From Thermovenabulum gondwanense (lineage in GTDB: Bacteria > Bacillota > Thermosediminibacteria > Thermosediminibacterales > Thermosediminibacteraceae), in NCBI RefSeq assembly GCF_001601575.1, contig NZ_LOHZ01000042.1, positions 94,812 to 158,811 of the forward strand: 64,000 nt of DNA, written 5' to 3'. Positions 16,053-25,401 of the stretch are shown piece after piece. The position numbers and the translations under genes are program-made. Below the pieces are notes generated by a model, which had not been told where the DNA came from, made no database searches, and was given only the letters and a program-made list of their open reading frames with translations. How positions within the stretch are numbered: position 1 is the stretch's first letter; each line of letters starts with the position of its first letter.

Positions 16053-16372
16053 TTATACTCGTATATCTATATGAGATGTCTTTTTAATACTACTATTTAC
16101 TTTTTTATCTTCATTACTTGCATCTATATCTTGATTTTTTTTATCCTTTTTCCCCTCATCCTTAGCACGATTATTTTTTTCTTTTTCTATTTAACTCCAC
16201 CGGTATTTTCAGATACATTAACTTTTCTCTTTGAGATTTCTACCTCATTTTTAACATTACTTGCTATGATCATCATCTTATTTTCGGTTGCTGCTTTAAT
16301 ATTATGCTCTACTCTTGAAGTTTCGTAAGTACGGGGAATAGTAATTTGAAAGTCTATGGGTTTTGTTGACAT
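16053..16372 (-). pseudogene. Last gene of the fla/che operon, interrupted by one frameshift
   Basis: The first 61 codons (16187-16372) encode MSTKPIDFQITIPRTYE..., like the short conserved protein often found after sigD in clostridial fla operons. They stop at TAG (16187-16189). The next frame (-1) continues at once as a Lys-rich linker and ends TSHIDIRV (stop 16053-16055), the expected kind of C-terminus. One extra A at AAATAG would join both into about 106 aa. Error, mutation or -1 slippage cannot be told apart here. GGGGTGAAGG lies before the ATG. Confidence 0.6.
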
Positions 16373-16398
16373 ATCCCTTCACCCCGGTTTTCTATTAT

Positions 16399-17055
16399 CT
16401 ATAAATACTTCTTTTTTCTGCTCAAATATCCTCTCAATCTGCGAATAGCCTTTGAATGAAGCTGCGATATTCGGGCTGGGGTTAAGTCCAATACCCGAGA
16501 TATTTCTTTTAAAGTTAGGCCATCATAATAGTACAGTGATACCACAATCTTTTCCTTCTCCGGGAGTCTTCCGATAGCTTCTGCTAAAACCTTTTTTGTC
16601 TCTGAAAGTTCCAGTTCATACTGGGGATCATTTATAAGATCCTTGTTGATGTTAATTAAATCCCACAGCATAACCCCGTAATGTTCTTCACCCTCACTGA
16701 TATACTCATCGGATGAAATTTCTTCAAAATTAGAAAAAAAAGAGGTGTTTTTATTTCTTATCGGATTCATTTTTCTTAATCCATCGGTAATTGCTCCCTT
16801 AATTCTGTAAAAAGCAAAGGTCTCAAATTTTACCCCCTTTGCCGGGTCAAATCGTTCTAAAGCCTGCAATAAACCGTACATACCAAGGCTAACCAGATCA
16901 TCATAATCGATAAAAGAAGGCAGACCGATGGCCAACCTACCTGCAATATATTTTACCAGCGGGATATACAATTCTATCAGCTTTTCCAGAGAATCTTTGC
17001 TTTTTTGTGTTTTGTATTCATTAATTAATTTTTCCGTTAGCTCCTCTTCCCGCAC
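16399..17055 (-). CDS. sigD: RNA polymerase sigma-28 factor for late flagellar genes
   Basis: 218 aa. Sigma-70 region 2 is at about residues 25-100 (LVKYIAGRLAIGLPSFIDYDDLVSLGMYGL; GVKFETFAFYRIKGAI) and region 4 at the C-terminus (PEKEKIVVSLYYYDGLTLKEIS ... ARISQLHSKAIRRLR). Length and motifs fit FliA/SigD, which drives flagellin, motility and chemotaxis promoters after FlgM release. It is the next-to-last gene of the fla/che operon, so its level depends on read-through of the whole unit, as in Bacillus. Confidence 0.95.
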   Translation of the reverse strand: MREEELTEKLINEYKTQKSKDSLEKLIELYIPLVKYIAGRLAIGLPSFIDYDDLVSLGMYGLLQALERFDPAKGVKFETFAFYRIKGAITDGLRKMNPIRNKNTSFFSNFEEISSDEYISEGEEHYGVMLWDLININKDLINDPQYELELSETKKVLAEAIGRLPEKEKIVVSLYYYDGLTLKEISRVLDLTPARISQLHSKAIRRLRGYLSRKKKYL

Positions 17056-17079
17056 TTTACCACCTCAAGCGTTAAATTT

Positions 17080-17559
17080 TTATATTATTTTAATACCTCG
17101 TCCTACAGATTTAACCGTCAATAAACCCGTATCGCAGTTGAATTCTATTGACCTGCCGAAATTCCCCTCTACATCCTCCGCCACTATCTTTATATTAAAT
17201 TGAGAAAGCGCTTTTCTAACAGCCTCCACGTTTCTTTTCCCGATCTTCATCATTTCCATTTGGGATTTAATCTCGAACATTTGAGCACCACCGGCAATCT
17301 TAGCAATTATTCTTTTTCGGTTTGCCCCCAATTCTTCCATATCATAGATTAATAAAGGTATGGCAGTGTCCGCAAATTTTCCGGGATTAAAATTATTAGT
17401 AGTGCTTAAATTGCTATCCGGGAGCATTATGTGAGCAAGCCCTCCCACCTTGGTAAATTCGTCCCAAAGACATATTCCCACACAGGAACCAAGACCCAGT
17501 GTTGAGATAACGGCAGGAGCTTTTGCAGATTTAAATTCACCTATTCCAACTCGTATCAT
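17080..17559 (-). CDS. cheD: Chemoreceptor glutamine deamidase CheD
   Basis: 159 aa. The catalytic triad known from Thermotoga CheD is visible as T20, C26 (LGLGSCVGICLWD) and H43 (GGLAHIMLPDS). CheD deamidates receptor glutamines and binds CheC, raising its CheY-P phosphatase activity. Start ATG 17559 lies inside the end of cheC (23-bp overlap); the open frame back to 17580 uses a TTG. Confidence 0.93.
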   Translation of the reverse strand: MIRVGIGEFKSAKAPAVISTLGLGSCVGICLWDEFTKVGGLAHIMLPDSNLSTTNNFNPGKFADTAIPLLIYDMEELGANRKRIIAKIAGGAQMFEIKSQMEMMKIGKRNVEAVRKALSQFNIKIVAEDVEGNFGRSIEFNCDTGLLTVKSVGRGIKII

Positions 17560-18169
17560 CGTCAAAAATATCCACTCCAATTGCTTTTAGAAGTTTTTTA
17601 AAAGATTTATCATCATCCGGGATTAAATAAAAATCTATTAAGACTCCATCGGAATCCCCGTAAAATTCTGTTGAGAGCAATAAAGCAGTGTCCCCCATTA
17701 TCCCGTATATAGTCAGCGGAAAACTAAGAATAGCCGCTGCCATATCCAATGCTAAACTGGGAACGGAAATCTTTAGATTTAGCTTTGTAAAATCTGAAAG
17801 TGCGGAAACAAAAGAACTCACCAGTATGTTTCCTACTTCCTTTAAGGCAGATTGTTCCATATCATTCAATGTTAACAAATCTTTTACATCTTCTTTTAAA
17901 AGAAGCTTTAGAAGGTTTTTTGTCTCTTTTTCAGGAATAATTAAAACACAGTTACTCTCAAGTTCGCCTTCTATCCGGAAAAAAATCCCGGTTACAAAAC
18001 CTTCGGGATCCTTCATTACATCGATTACTTCATTGAATGGTAAAATTATAACCTCGGGTATTTTTATCAATACTTTCTCGGAAATAATTATTGAAAGCGC
18101 AGTTGCAGCATTTCCAGCGCCAATATTACCAATTTCTTTTAAAACATCCAGTTCAAAGTTTGAATACAT
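17537..18169 (-). CDS. cheC: CheY-P phosphatase CheC
   Basis: 210 aa with two phosphatase signature helices of the E-x2-N type: VLKEIGNIGAGNAATAL (residues about 9-25) and ALKEVGNILVSSFVSAL (about 108-125). It removes phosphate from CheY and is tuned by CheD, whose gene overlaps its end. It follows cheW by 2 bp. With FliY in the same operon, two phosphatases of this family are present, as in Bacillus. Confidence 0.93.
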   Translation of the reverse strand: MYSNFELDVLKEIGNIGAGNAATALSIIISEKVLIKIPEVIILPFNEVIDVMKDPEGFVTGIFFRIEGELESNCVLIIPEKETKNLLKLLLKEDVKDLLTLNDMEQSALKEVGNILVSSFVSALSDFTKLNLKISVPSLALDMAAAILSFPLTIYGIMGDTALLLSTEFYGDSDGVLIDFYLIPDDDKSFKKLLKAIGVDIFDDDTSWNR

Positions 18170-18171
18170 TG

Positions 18172-18612
18172 TTAACTTACCCTCACATTTGCAATTAATT
18201 TTTCTAAATTTAAGATAATAAGTAATCTATCTTCTTCCAATTTACCCACGCCTTCAATAAAATCAGAATTTATTCCTACTTTAATTGAATTGGCAGGCTC
18301 TATAGAATCTTGTGTAAGTTGAATAACTTCCGTAGCAGAATCTACTATCATTCCTATTGTTATATCAGCAACACAAACTATTATTATTCTTGCTTCCGGA
18401 GTTAATTCTTCTTCCTTTAAATCGAATTTCTTTTTTAAATCTATTACAGGTATTATCTCGCCCCTTAAATTTATTACACCTTTAACATAATGGGGTGCTC
18501 TGGGGATACGAGTAATGGGTAAAACTTTCTCAATCGTTTTTACCTGTAAAATATCAATCCCATATTCCTCGTCTCCCAATTTAAATACCACATATTGCTT
18601 TACCAAATCCAT
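18172..18612 (-). CDS. cheW: Chemotaxis coupling protein CheW
   Basis: 146 aa, a single CheW domain: QYVVFKLGDEEYGIDILQVK, ITRIPRAPHYVKGVINLRGEIIPVIDL. It links chemoreceptors to CheA in membrane arrays. It lies 2 bp after cheA. Confidence 0.95.
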   Translation of the reverse strand: MDLVKQYVVFKLGDEEYGIDILQVKTIEKVLPITRIPRAPHYVKGVINLRGEIIPVIDLKKKFDLKEEELTPEARIIIVCVADITIGMIVDSATEVIQLTQDSIEPANSIKVGINSDFIEGVGKLEEDRLLIILNLEKLIANVRVS

Positions 18613-18614
18613 TA

Positions 18615-20666
18615 TTATTCCTCCTCAAATAATGAATTAATATCTAGAATTAAAGCCACCTGACCATCACCTAAAATAGTTGCACCCGCAATAAATTTGA
18701 GATTTTTCAAGTAATTCCCCAGGCTTTTAATAACTATTTCCTGTTCACCTATTAAATCATCAACTATTATACCAATATCTTTTTCTCCTTTTTTAACAAC
18801 TACCACAATTATCTTTTCGTTAATATATCCTTTCTTGCTTGTTTCAAGGACTTCATGAAGACTAATCAACGGAATCACTTTTCCTCTTAAAACAATAACA
18901 TCCTTTTTGTAAACTTTTTTTATCTCATTAGTAGAAACGATAACGGTTTCTCTTATTGTGTTTAGAGGTATTGCATACTTTTCCTCATCCACCTTAATCA
19001 TTAGTGCTTGAATAATAGCAAGGGTAAGGGGTAATCTTATTAAAAATTTTGTACCTTCTCCCTTTTTGGTATAGACCTCCACATTACCCCCCAGGGATTC
19101 TATTTTTGATTTTACCACATCAAGGCCTACTCCCCGGCCGGAAATGTCCGTTATTTTTTCGCTTGTACTAAACCCGGGCTCGAAAATTAGAGATAAAAGT
19201 TCCGTTTCCTTCATTCTCAAAGCTTTTGCTTCATCTACAATACCTTTTTCTACAGCCTTTCTTGCAATACGTTCACAGTCTATTCCAGCACCATCATCGT
19301 TTATTTCAATTACTACATTATTACCGTCATGATAAGCTTTCATTCTCAGAGTGCCTTCTTCGGGTTTCCCTCTTTTTACTCTTTCATCTGGCCTTTCAAT
19401 TCCATGATCAATGGCATTTCTAACAATATGAAGTAAAGGATCTCCGATTTCATCAATTACCGTCCTATCAAGCTCGGTTTCAGCACCTTCAATAATTAAA
19501 TTGACTTTTTTATTGAGCTCTTTTGACAAATCGTATACAATTCTCGGAAATCTATTGAAAACATTTTCAATTGGCACCATTCGTACTTTCATAACCGCAT
19601 CATGCAGGTTCGAAGTAATCCTTGAAAGGTATTCTATCGCTTCCCTTTTATCTTGATCTTTATCTAAATCTCCCTCTATCTCTTCCAGTCTTGTTTTAAT
19701 AATTATCAATTCGCTCACAAGGTTCATTAAATTATCAAGTCGCTCAATATCTACTCTTAACGTCTTGCCCGATTTCTTTTTCATGTCCTTTGTATCTTTT
19801 TCTTCCCCAGATTTATTAATTTCTTTCGAGCCGTTTTCTGTGGTTGCACTAACTTTTTCATCTGAATTACCGGAGTTTTGAGAGTTGAAAAATATGCCGT
19901 ATTTTTGGGCGATATTTTCAAAACGAATTTCAGTTATAATAACTTCACTTATTTCGGAAATAGATTCAATGGATTTTTGAATTTTGTCCTGATTCGTATT
20001 TGAAATCAAGTAAATATAAAATTCTCTATCAAATTTTTCATCTTCAATCTCCCTGACTTCAGGTATTGTTTTTATTACTTCTCCAAAATTTTCGATGGCT
20101 TTAAATACCAGAAAAGCCCTGGCAGATTTTAGGAGGCAATCTTGATGCAAAATAACTTTTATTTGAAAAATATTCATGTTTTTCCTAAAAGCTTCTTCAA
20201 AAATTTTTAATTCATATTCATTGAAGGGATGCTCAATTTTATTTTCCTTTTCTTCAATCAAATTTTTGTCATTTTTCGCCCCATTCACATTATTATTTTT
20301 TATCAGTTTTTTTACTTTTTCTAAGATTTTTGAAATATCCCTATTTCCTTCCTGTCCGTGATCAGCAATCTCCTCTACGAACTCCTGTAGAATGTCAACC
20401 CCTTCTAACAATACATCTACTACTTCTGAACTTATTTTAATATTCCCTGACCTTATAGCGTCCAGCAAATCCTCTAATTGATGGGATAGTTCTGTAAATT
20501 TCTCAAATCCCATAGTTCCTGCCATACCCTTAAGAGTATGCATATAACGAAATATCTCATCTACGTTTCTATCTCTGTTTTTTTCCAATTCCAGTAGTTC
20601 AATGTTCAGTTTTTGAATATATTCATTTGATTCTTCAATAAATACATTTAAATATTTATTATCCAT
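18615..20666 (-). CDS. cheA: Chemotaxis histidine kinase CheA
   Basis: 683 aa with the full domain order: HPt P1 with the phosphorylated H43 (YMHTLKGMAGTMG), a P2-like CheY-binding region (about 150-265), dimerisation P3 (TLRVDIERLDNLMNLVSELI), ATPase P4 (N box HIVRNAIDHGIERP, G box DDGAGID, SGRGVGLDVV) and a CheW-like P5 at the C-terminus. It autophosphorylates in response to receptors and passes phosphate to CheY. No cheB or cheR lies in this operon. Confidence 0.96.
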   Translation of the reverse strand: MDNKYLNVFIEESNEYIQKLNIELLELEKNRDRNVDEIFRYMHTLKGMAGTMGFEKFTELSHQLEDLLDAIRSGNIKISSEVVDVLLEGVDILQEFVEEIADHGQEGNRDISKILEKVKKLIKNNNVNGAKNDKNLIEEKENKIEHPFNEYELKIFEEAFRKNMNIFQIKVILHQDCLLKSARAFLVFKAIENFGEVIKTIPEVREIEDEKFDREFYIYLISNTNQDKIQKSIESISEISEVIITEIRFENIAQKYGIFFNSQNSGNSDEKVSATTENGSKEINKSGEEKDTKDMKKKSGKTLRVDIERLDNLMNLVSELIIIKTRLEEIEGDLDKDQDKREAIEYLSRITSNLHDAVMKVRMVPIENVFNRFPRIVYDLSKELNKKVNLIIEGAETELDRTVIDEIGDPLLHIVRNAIDHGIERPDERVKRGKPEEGTLRMKAYHDGNNVVIEINDDGAGIDCERIARKAVEKGIVDEAKALRMKETELLSLIFEPGFSTSEKITDISGRGVGLDVVKSKIESLGGNVEVYTKKGEGTKFLIRLPLTLAIIQALMIKVDEEKYAIPLNTIRETVIVSTNEIKKVYKKDVIVLRGKVIPLISLHEVLETSKKGYINEKIIVVVVKKGEKDIGIIVDDLIGEQEIVIKSLGNYLKNLKFIAGATILGDGQVALILDINSLFEEE

Positions 20667-20688
20667 AATAACACCCCTGCCTTAAAAT

Positions 20689-21324
20689 TTAGAAATAACC
20701 CTTTTTTCTTAATTTTCTTTGTTCCTGCATAATAAATTTTATTATTTTATCTCTATCTTTCTCAGAAATATCATAATATTCCACCGCAATTTCAAAGGGA
20801 TTAATATACCGCATTATATTCTTTTCCACCCTGACAACCCGTGCTTTAACCTCAAGGATTTCTTTATCAATCGGAATGCGCAATTCCAATATATCATTTT
20901 TATTGCATTCCAGATAGGTATGTAATAGTGCCCCACCACCGCTAATATTTTTTATATAAGCCACACACCAATTTATTGAATTAATATTTTTTGCCTTTAT
21001 CTTCAATGTAACAGGAATCCTGAAAAAATTTCTTCTTTGTATTCTTTTAGGTCCTTCTAAAATTTCTACTTCTATTACAGGGAGGGGGATATAACTTTTG
21101 TCTATAACTTTTCCCTTTAAAAAATAAAACAAATCGTTGATCGAATAATATATGTTAACTTCTTCTAAAAGATTTATAAAAAAATAATTCCCCTTATATA
21201 TTGGCATTCCGAGTATTAAAGATTTTTCTTTTATTTCTTCAATTTTGGTCAAAAAATTTAAGTTTTCTTCCGCCCGTTGTATTTCTATTTCTATCTTCAT
21301 TCCTACCATTAATTTCTCTTTCAT
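20689..21324 (-). CDS. c-di-GMP-binding PilZ flagellar brake protein (YcgR/YpfA-like)
   Basis: 211 aa. An N-terminal YcgR-N-like beta domain (about 1-95) precedes a PilZ domain with the c-di-GMP pattern: RRNFFRIP (RxxxR at about 103) and NISGGGALL (about 134, N/DxSxxG). Proteins of this type bind c-di-GMP and slow the motor. It is the only non-structural gene between flhG and cheA, and together with the riboswitch before flgB it gives c-di-GMP two points of control. The start abuts flhG (stop to start, no gap). Confidence 0.88.
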   Translation of the reverse strand: MKEKLMVGMKIEIEIQRAEENLNFLTKIEEIKEKSLILGMPIYKGNYFFINLLEEVNIYYSINDLFYFLKGKVIDKSYIPLPVIEVEILEGPKRIQRRNFFRIPVTLKIKAKNINSINWCVAYIKNISGGGALLHTYLECNKNDILELRIPIDKEILEVKARVVRVEKNIMRYINPFEIAVEYYDISEKDRDKIIKFIMQEQRKLRKKGYF

Positions 21325-22200
21325 CTATTTTCCCCCTGAAGGAATAAAATTGGAAATTAATTTTTCAAACCATGCAGCAAAAGAAGGTTCAATTTTGGGA
21401 AGATCCAATTCTTCATATATAAGTTTTTTACCAATATTTAATATACACTTGGAAGAAAGACTATCTTTGTATTTTATATAAAAAGGGACCTGTTCTTTAT
21501 TTGCTTTAGACACAATTTTATCCTCCAGGATATATCCTAAGTATTCCAGATCCACATTCAAAAACTTTTTTGCCGCATTGGAAATTTTTCCTGCAGTTAA
21601 ATCCGCTTCTTTATAATTATCAACTCTGTTTACCACCAAATATATCTTTTTGACATCTTTAAATATTAATTTTATTACGGCATAAGCGTCGGTTATAGCA
21701 GAAGGTTCAGGGGTTGTTATTACAATTACTTCATTGGAAGACCGGAGGAGATTAACCACGTTTTTATGAATACCCGCACCGGTATCAATGATTACAAAAT
21801 CAAAATCATATTTAATTGCTTCAAAGGCATTCATCAGGTTTTCCAAATCTTCCTCCGATAAATTCGCCATCTCGTAAAGTCCTGTAGCTCCAGGAATTAT
21901 TTTTATTCCTGAAGGTCCATTAAAAATTATATCTTTTATTTTTTTCTCTTTATTAATCACGTGGGATAAGTTGTATTTCGGGAAAATACCGGATATTACA
22001 TCTACATTTGCAAGGCCAAAATCAGCATCAATCAATAAAACCTTTTTCCCCAGCTCCTTTAAAATAATCGCCAGGTTAACGGAGAAATTTGTTTTTCCGA
22101 CTCCTCCCTTACCGCTGGAAACCGCTATTATTCTCAACTGTTTTGAAGATTTTTCTTTACTTTTTATTAATTCTCTCAATCTATATGCCTGATCAAGCAT
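21325..22200 (-). CDS. flhG: MinD-like ATPase FlhG (flagellar number control)
   Basis: 291 aa from the ATG at 22200 (GGGAGAG upstream). The deviant Walker A is SSGKGGVGKTN, about residues 28-38; DADFGLANVD and VIIDTGAG follow as in MinD/ParA. FlhG limits and positions flagella by acting on FlhF's GTPase. It overlaps the end of flhF by 8 bp, the usual gene order. Confidence 0.93.
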   Translation of the reverse strand: MLDQAYRLRELIKSKEKSSKQLRIIAVSSGKGGVGKTNFSVNLAIILKELGKKVLLIDADFGLANVDVISGIFPKYNLSHVINKEKKIKDIIFNGPSGIKIIPGATGLYEMANLSEEDLENLMNAFEAIKYDFDFVIIDTGAGIHKNVVNLLRSSNEVIVITTPEPSAITDAYAVIKLIFKDVKKIYLVVNRVDNYKEADLTAGKISNAAKKFLNVDLEYLGYILEDKIVSKANKEQVPFYIKYKDSLSSKCILNIGKKLIYEELDLPKIEPSFAAWFEKLISNFIPSGGK

Positions 22201-23368
22201 TATCACTCTCTCCCAGTAAAAGGTTTGCTATTTTTACGGGGGATGCTACTTCGATATCATCCGGAACATTTTGTCCCGTAGTAATATATGAAAGACAGCA
22301 TTTCGAATAATAAACAGCATTTAATATGAGTCCATAAATGTTGGTTTCATCAATTTTTGTAAACAGTAGCTTGTTATAATTTAAATCCTTATAATTTTCT
22401 AAAATATTCTCGACTTCACTTGTTTTTGTCGTAGCGCTAATCACCATATGGAGTTCCGTCGGCTCTATTGCTTCTATAATATTCTTTATCTTCTTCAAAA
22501 ATATTTTGTTTTTTGGGCTCGTGCCAAGGGTATCGTAAAAAATAATCTCGTAACCGTTCAATTTTTTTAATATATTAGATGCTTCCTTTGGCTCATAAAG
22601 TATTTCTACAGGAATTTCGAGAAGTTCCCCATATGTTTTTAACTGGCTTACCGCCCCTACTCTATATGTATCGGAAGTAATTAATGCCACTTTTTTCCCT
22701 TCATTGAGAGAATAATGTGCGGCTAATTTTGCTATAGTTGTAGTTTTACCTACCCCGGTGGGGCCAATTAAAGCTATTTTAGCAGGAGTCTCTTTAATCT
22801 TTATTGGTTCTGGCTGATTTATCATTTTAATTATCTCATTCTTAGCATTTTCCATAAGAATTTTTGAATTATTGCCACTTGAATCCTTTTTAATATTATC
22901 TATAATTACTTTTATTACTTCATCCTTTACCTCCATGGAAGTTAACCTTTCAATTAGCGTTTGAAAACTTTTTGCCTTTTTTAATCCAGTTTTGCTCGAA
23001 GAATCTTTATTATCATAAATTTCTTTTATTAGTCGTTTTACTTCCTGTAACTCATTTTTAATGCCTTCAATTTGATTTTCTTCAATAGAGGATTTTGTAG
23101 GATTAATATTTTCCGCATAATTAAACATGCTTTCGGAGGCCTTCATATTAATTCTTGGCAAGGTTAAATTTATTGAAGATTCAATGGATTTTTTAGGTTC
23201 TAATTCACAGGCTGCTATGACCTCCACCTTCGTTTTACCAAATAACCCAAAGATGCCTCCGGTTTTAATTTTTCTTGTTTGCAAAATTATCGCATCTCTT
23301 CCCATCTCACTTTTTACCTTATACAAAGCTTCCTGAACATTATCTGCAATATAAGTTTTTATTTTCAC
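22193..23368 (-). CDS. flhF: SRP-type GTPase FlhF
   Basis: 391 aa. A variable basic N-terminal part precedes the NG GTPase domain with G1 [16 protein letters not shown] (about 195-210), DTYRVGAVSQL, DTLGTSP and TKIDE. FlhF places the flagellar base at the membrane together with FlhG. Start overlaps the flhA stop by 4 bp (ATGA). Confidence 0.94.
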   Translation of the reverse strand: MKIKTYIADNVQEALYKVKSEMGRDAIILQTRKIKTGGIFGLFGKTKVEVIAACELEPKKSIESSINLTLPRINMKASESMFNYAENINPTKSSIEENQIEGIKNELQEVKRLIKEIYDNKDSSSKTGLKKAKSFQTLIERLTSMEVKDEVIKVIIDNIKKDSSGNNSKILMENAKNEIIKMINQPEPIKIKETPAKIALIGPTGVGKTTTIAKLAAHYSLNEGKKVALITSDTYRVGAVSQLKTYGELLEIPVEILYEPKEASNILKKLNGYEIIFYDTLGTSPKNKIFLKKIKNIIEAIEPTELHMVISATTKTSEVENILENYKDLNYNKLLFTKIDETNIYGLILNAVYYSKCCLSYITTGQNVPDDIEVASPVKIANLLLGESDNA

Positions 23369-25398
23369 TGTAATTTCACCATCCCAATGGCCTTAATTTC
23401 CACGTTTGGATCCAATTCGGCGTAGGATAAGACCGGAATATTTTTTATATTGTTTTCGATTATGTTTTTAAAATATCTTCTCACCAGAGGGCTTGTTAGA
23501 ATTAATGGCTGAATGCCCAGTTTATAAGCCTTTTTTACGTTTTCAGCAGTTGAATTCAATATTTTTTGCAATATTTGAGGTTCTAAAGATAAATATACTC
23601 CGCTTTCTGTTTTTGAAAGAGCATCTAAAATCAAATCTTCCACCTGTTTATCTAAGGTGATCACGCTTCCTCTTTTTTCCGGAAAAAATTTATTCGTAAT
23701 TACCCTTTTCAGCCTTTGCCTTACGTATTCGGTAAGGGTATCCGGATCTTTTGTTAGAACCGCATAATCTCCCAAGGTTTCTAATATCGTCACCATATCT
23801 CTAATAGGAATACTTTCTTTTAAAAGATTTGATAGGACCTTTTGGATTTCACCCAAACTCAAGATTTTTGGAGTTAATTCTTCAATTATAGATGGTGAAT
23901 GCTCTTTTACGGCATCCAGAAGGTTTTTTACTTCCTGCCTGCCGATAAGTTCATGGGCATAGTCCTTGATAACCTCTGTTAAATGGGTGGTAATTACCGA
24001 AGAAGCATCAACTACCGTATAGCCCAACAGTTCCGCCCTTTCACGTTTTTCCTGTGGTATCCATTTTGCCGGTAATCCAAAAGCAGGCTCTCTGGTATCA
24101 ATACCATCCACTTCAATAGGACCACCGGTTGGATTCATAACAAGATAGTGGTCTATTTTAATTTCTCCTCTTGCAGCTTCAACCCCTTTAATTTTTATTA
24201 CATACTCTCCCGGATTTAATTGTATATTATCCCTTAATCTTATCATGGGTACTACGAAGCCCAGCTCTAAAGCACATTGCCTCCTTAACATTACAATTCT
24301 ATCCATTAAGTCCCCGCCCTGATTCTTATCAGCAAGAGGAATTAAACTATAACCAAACTCTACTTCAATGGGATCTACTTGAAGCAAAGAGTAAATGTTT
24401 TCCGGTTTTCGCATCTCTTCAAATTCCTTTACTTTCTCAACTTCCTTTTCCTTTATAGATTCTCTTTTATAAGCATTCTGGAGAGAAAAGCCCAAATAGC
24501 CGAATATCCCCGCTAAAATTATGAAAGGAATATGGGGAAGACCGGGTATTACTGCGAAAAAAGCTAATAGCCCTGAGGCAATTAGAAGTATTTTGGGATA
24601 AGCTGTAAGCTGATTTACTAAATCGTTCCCCAAATTACCTTCTCCAGCTGCTTTGGTGACTATGATACCGGTAGCTGTAGAAATAAGCAATGCAGGAATC
24701 TGACTTACAAGACCATCTCCGACGGTCAATAAAGCATATCTTTTAATCGCATCGGAAAAATTCATTTGTTGAAATACCATACCGGTAATAAGGCCGCCGA
24801 CAATATTGATTGCCGTTATAATTATTCCTGCTATTGCATCTCCTTTTACAAATTTACTGGCACCATCCATTGCTCCGTAAAAATCTGCTTCTCTTTGTAT
24901 TTCCTGACGCCTTCTTCGAGCCTCCGATTCATTTATTAATCCCGCGTTCAGGTCCGCATCTATGCTCATTTGTTTTCCAGGCATTGCATCCAAAGTGAAT
25001 CTGGCTGCCACTTCCGCTACCCGCTCCGCTCCACGGGTAATAACAATAAATTGAATAATAACAATAATTAAAAATATTATAAGTCCTACAAGAACATTTC
25101 CTTTAATAACAAAATTACCAAAAGCCTCTATTACCCTCCCCGCATAGCCGTAAAGCAATATAAGTCTTGTTGAAGAGATATTTAATGAAAGTCTGAATAA
25201 TGTGGCTAACAATAAAAGTGTGGGGAAAACGGAAAAATTTAGCGGTTTTTCTGTATTCATTGATACCAGTAATATCACCAGTGAAAGGGTTATATTCAGC
25301 GAAAGTAAAATATCCAGTAAAGCAGAAGGAAGGGGAATCACCATCATTACTACTACGAGGACGGATATCAAAGCTACCGCAATATCTCCGATTTTCAT
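23365..25398 (-). CDS. flhA: Flagellar type III export apparatus protein FlhA
   Basis: 677 aa. About eight membrane helices fill the first 310 residues, with the FHIPEP-type loop (RFTLDAMPGKQMSIDADLN). The remaining cytoplasmic domain docks export substrates and chaperones. With FlhB, FliP, FliQ and FliR, all encoded around it, FlhA forms the export gate and uses the proton gradient. Length is normal and no frame problems are visible. Confidence 0.97.
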   Translation of the reverse strand: MKIGDIAVALISVLVVVMMVIPLPSALLDILLSLNITLSLVILLVSMNTEKPLNFSVFPTLLLLATLFRLSLNISSTRLILLYGYAGRVIEAFGNFVIKGNVLVGLIIFLIIVIIQFIVITRGAERVAEVAARFTLDAMPGKQMSIDADLNAGLINESEARRRRQEIQREADFYGAMDGASKFVKGDAIAGIIITAINIVGGLITGMVFQQMNFSDAIKRYALLTVGDGLVSQIPALLISTATGIIVTKAAGEGNLGNDLVNQLTAYPKILLIASGLLAFFAVIPGLPHIPFIILAGIFGYLGFSLQNAYKRESIKEKEVEKVKEFEEMRKPENIYSLLQVDPIEVEFGYSLIPLADKNQGGDLMDRIVMLRRQCALELGFVVPMIRLRDNIQLNPGEYVIKIKGVEAARGEIKIDHYLVMNPTGGPIEVDGIDTREPAFGLPAKWIPQEKRERAELLGYTVVDASSVITTHLTEVIKDYAHELIGRQEVKNLLDAVKEHSPSIIEELTPKILSLGEIQKVLSNLLKESIPIRDMVTILETLGDYAVLTKDPDTLTEYVRQRLKRVITNKFFPEKRGSVITLDKQVEDLILDALSKTESGVYLSLEPQILQKILNSTAENVKKAYKLGIQPLILTSPLVRRYFKNIIENNIKNIPVLSYAELDPNVEIKAIGMVKLQ

Positions 25399-25401
25399 CC
25401 T

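Noticed and set aside
16008..16328. Plus-strand ORF of 106 codons in the gap between sigD and iscS
   Set aside because: It is antisense to the frameshifted last fla gene, hydrophobic by base composition only, and has no ribosome site; the minus-strand reading explains the region better.
17688..18218. Plus-strand ORF of 176 codons
   Set aside because: Antisense shadow of cheC/cheW with biased Ser/Lys/Phe composition.
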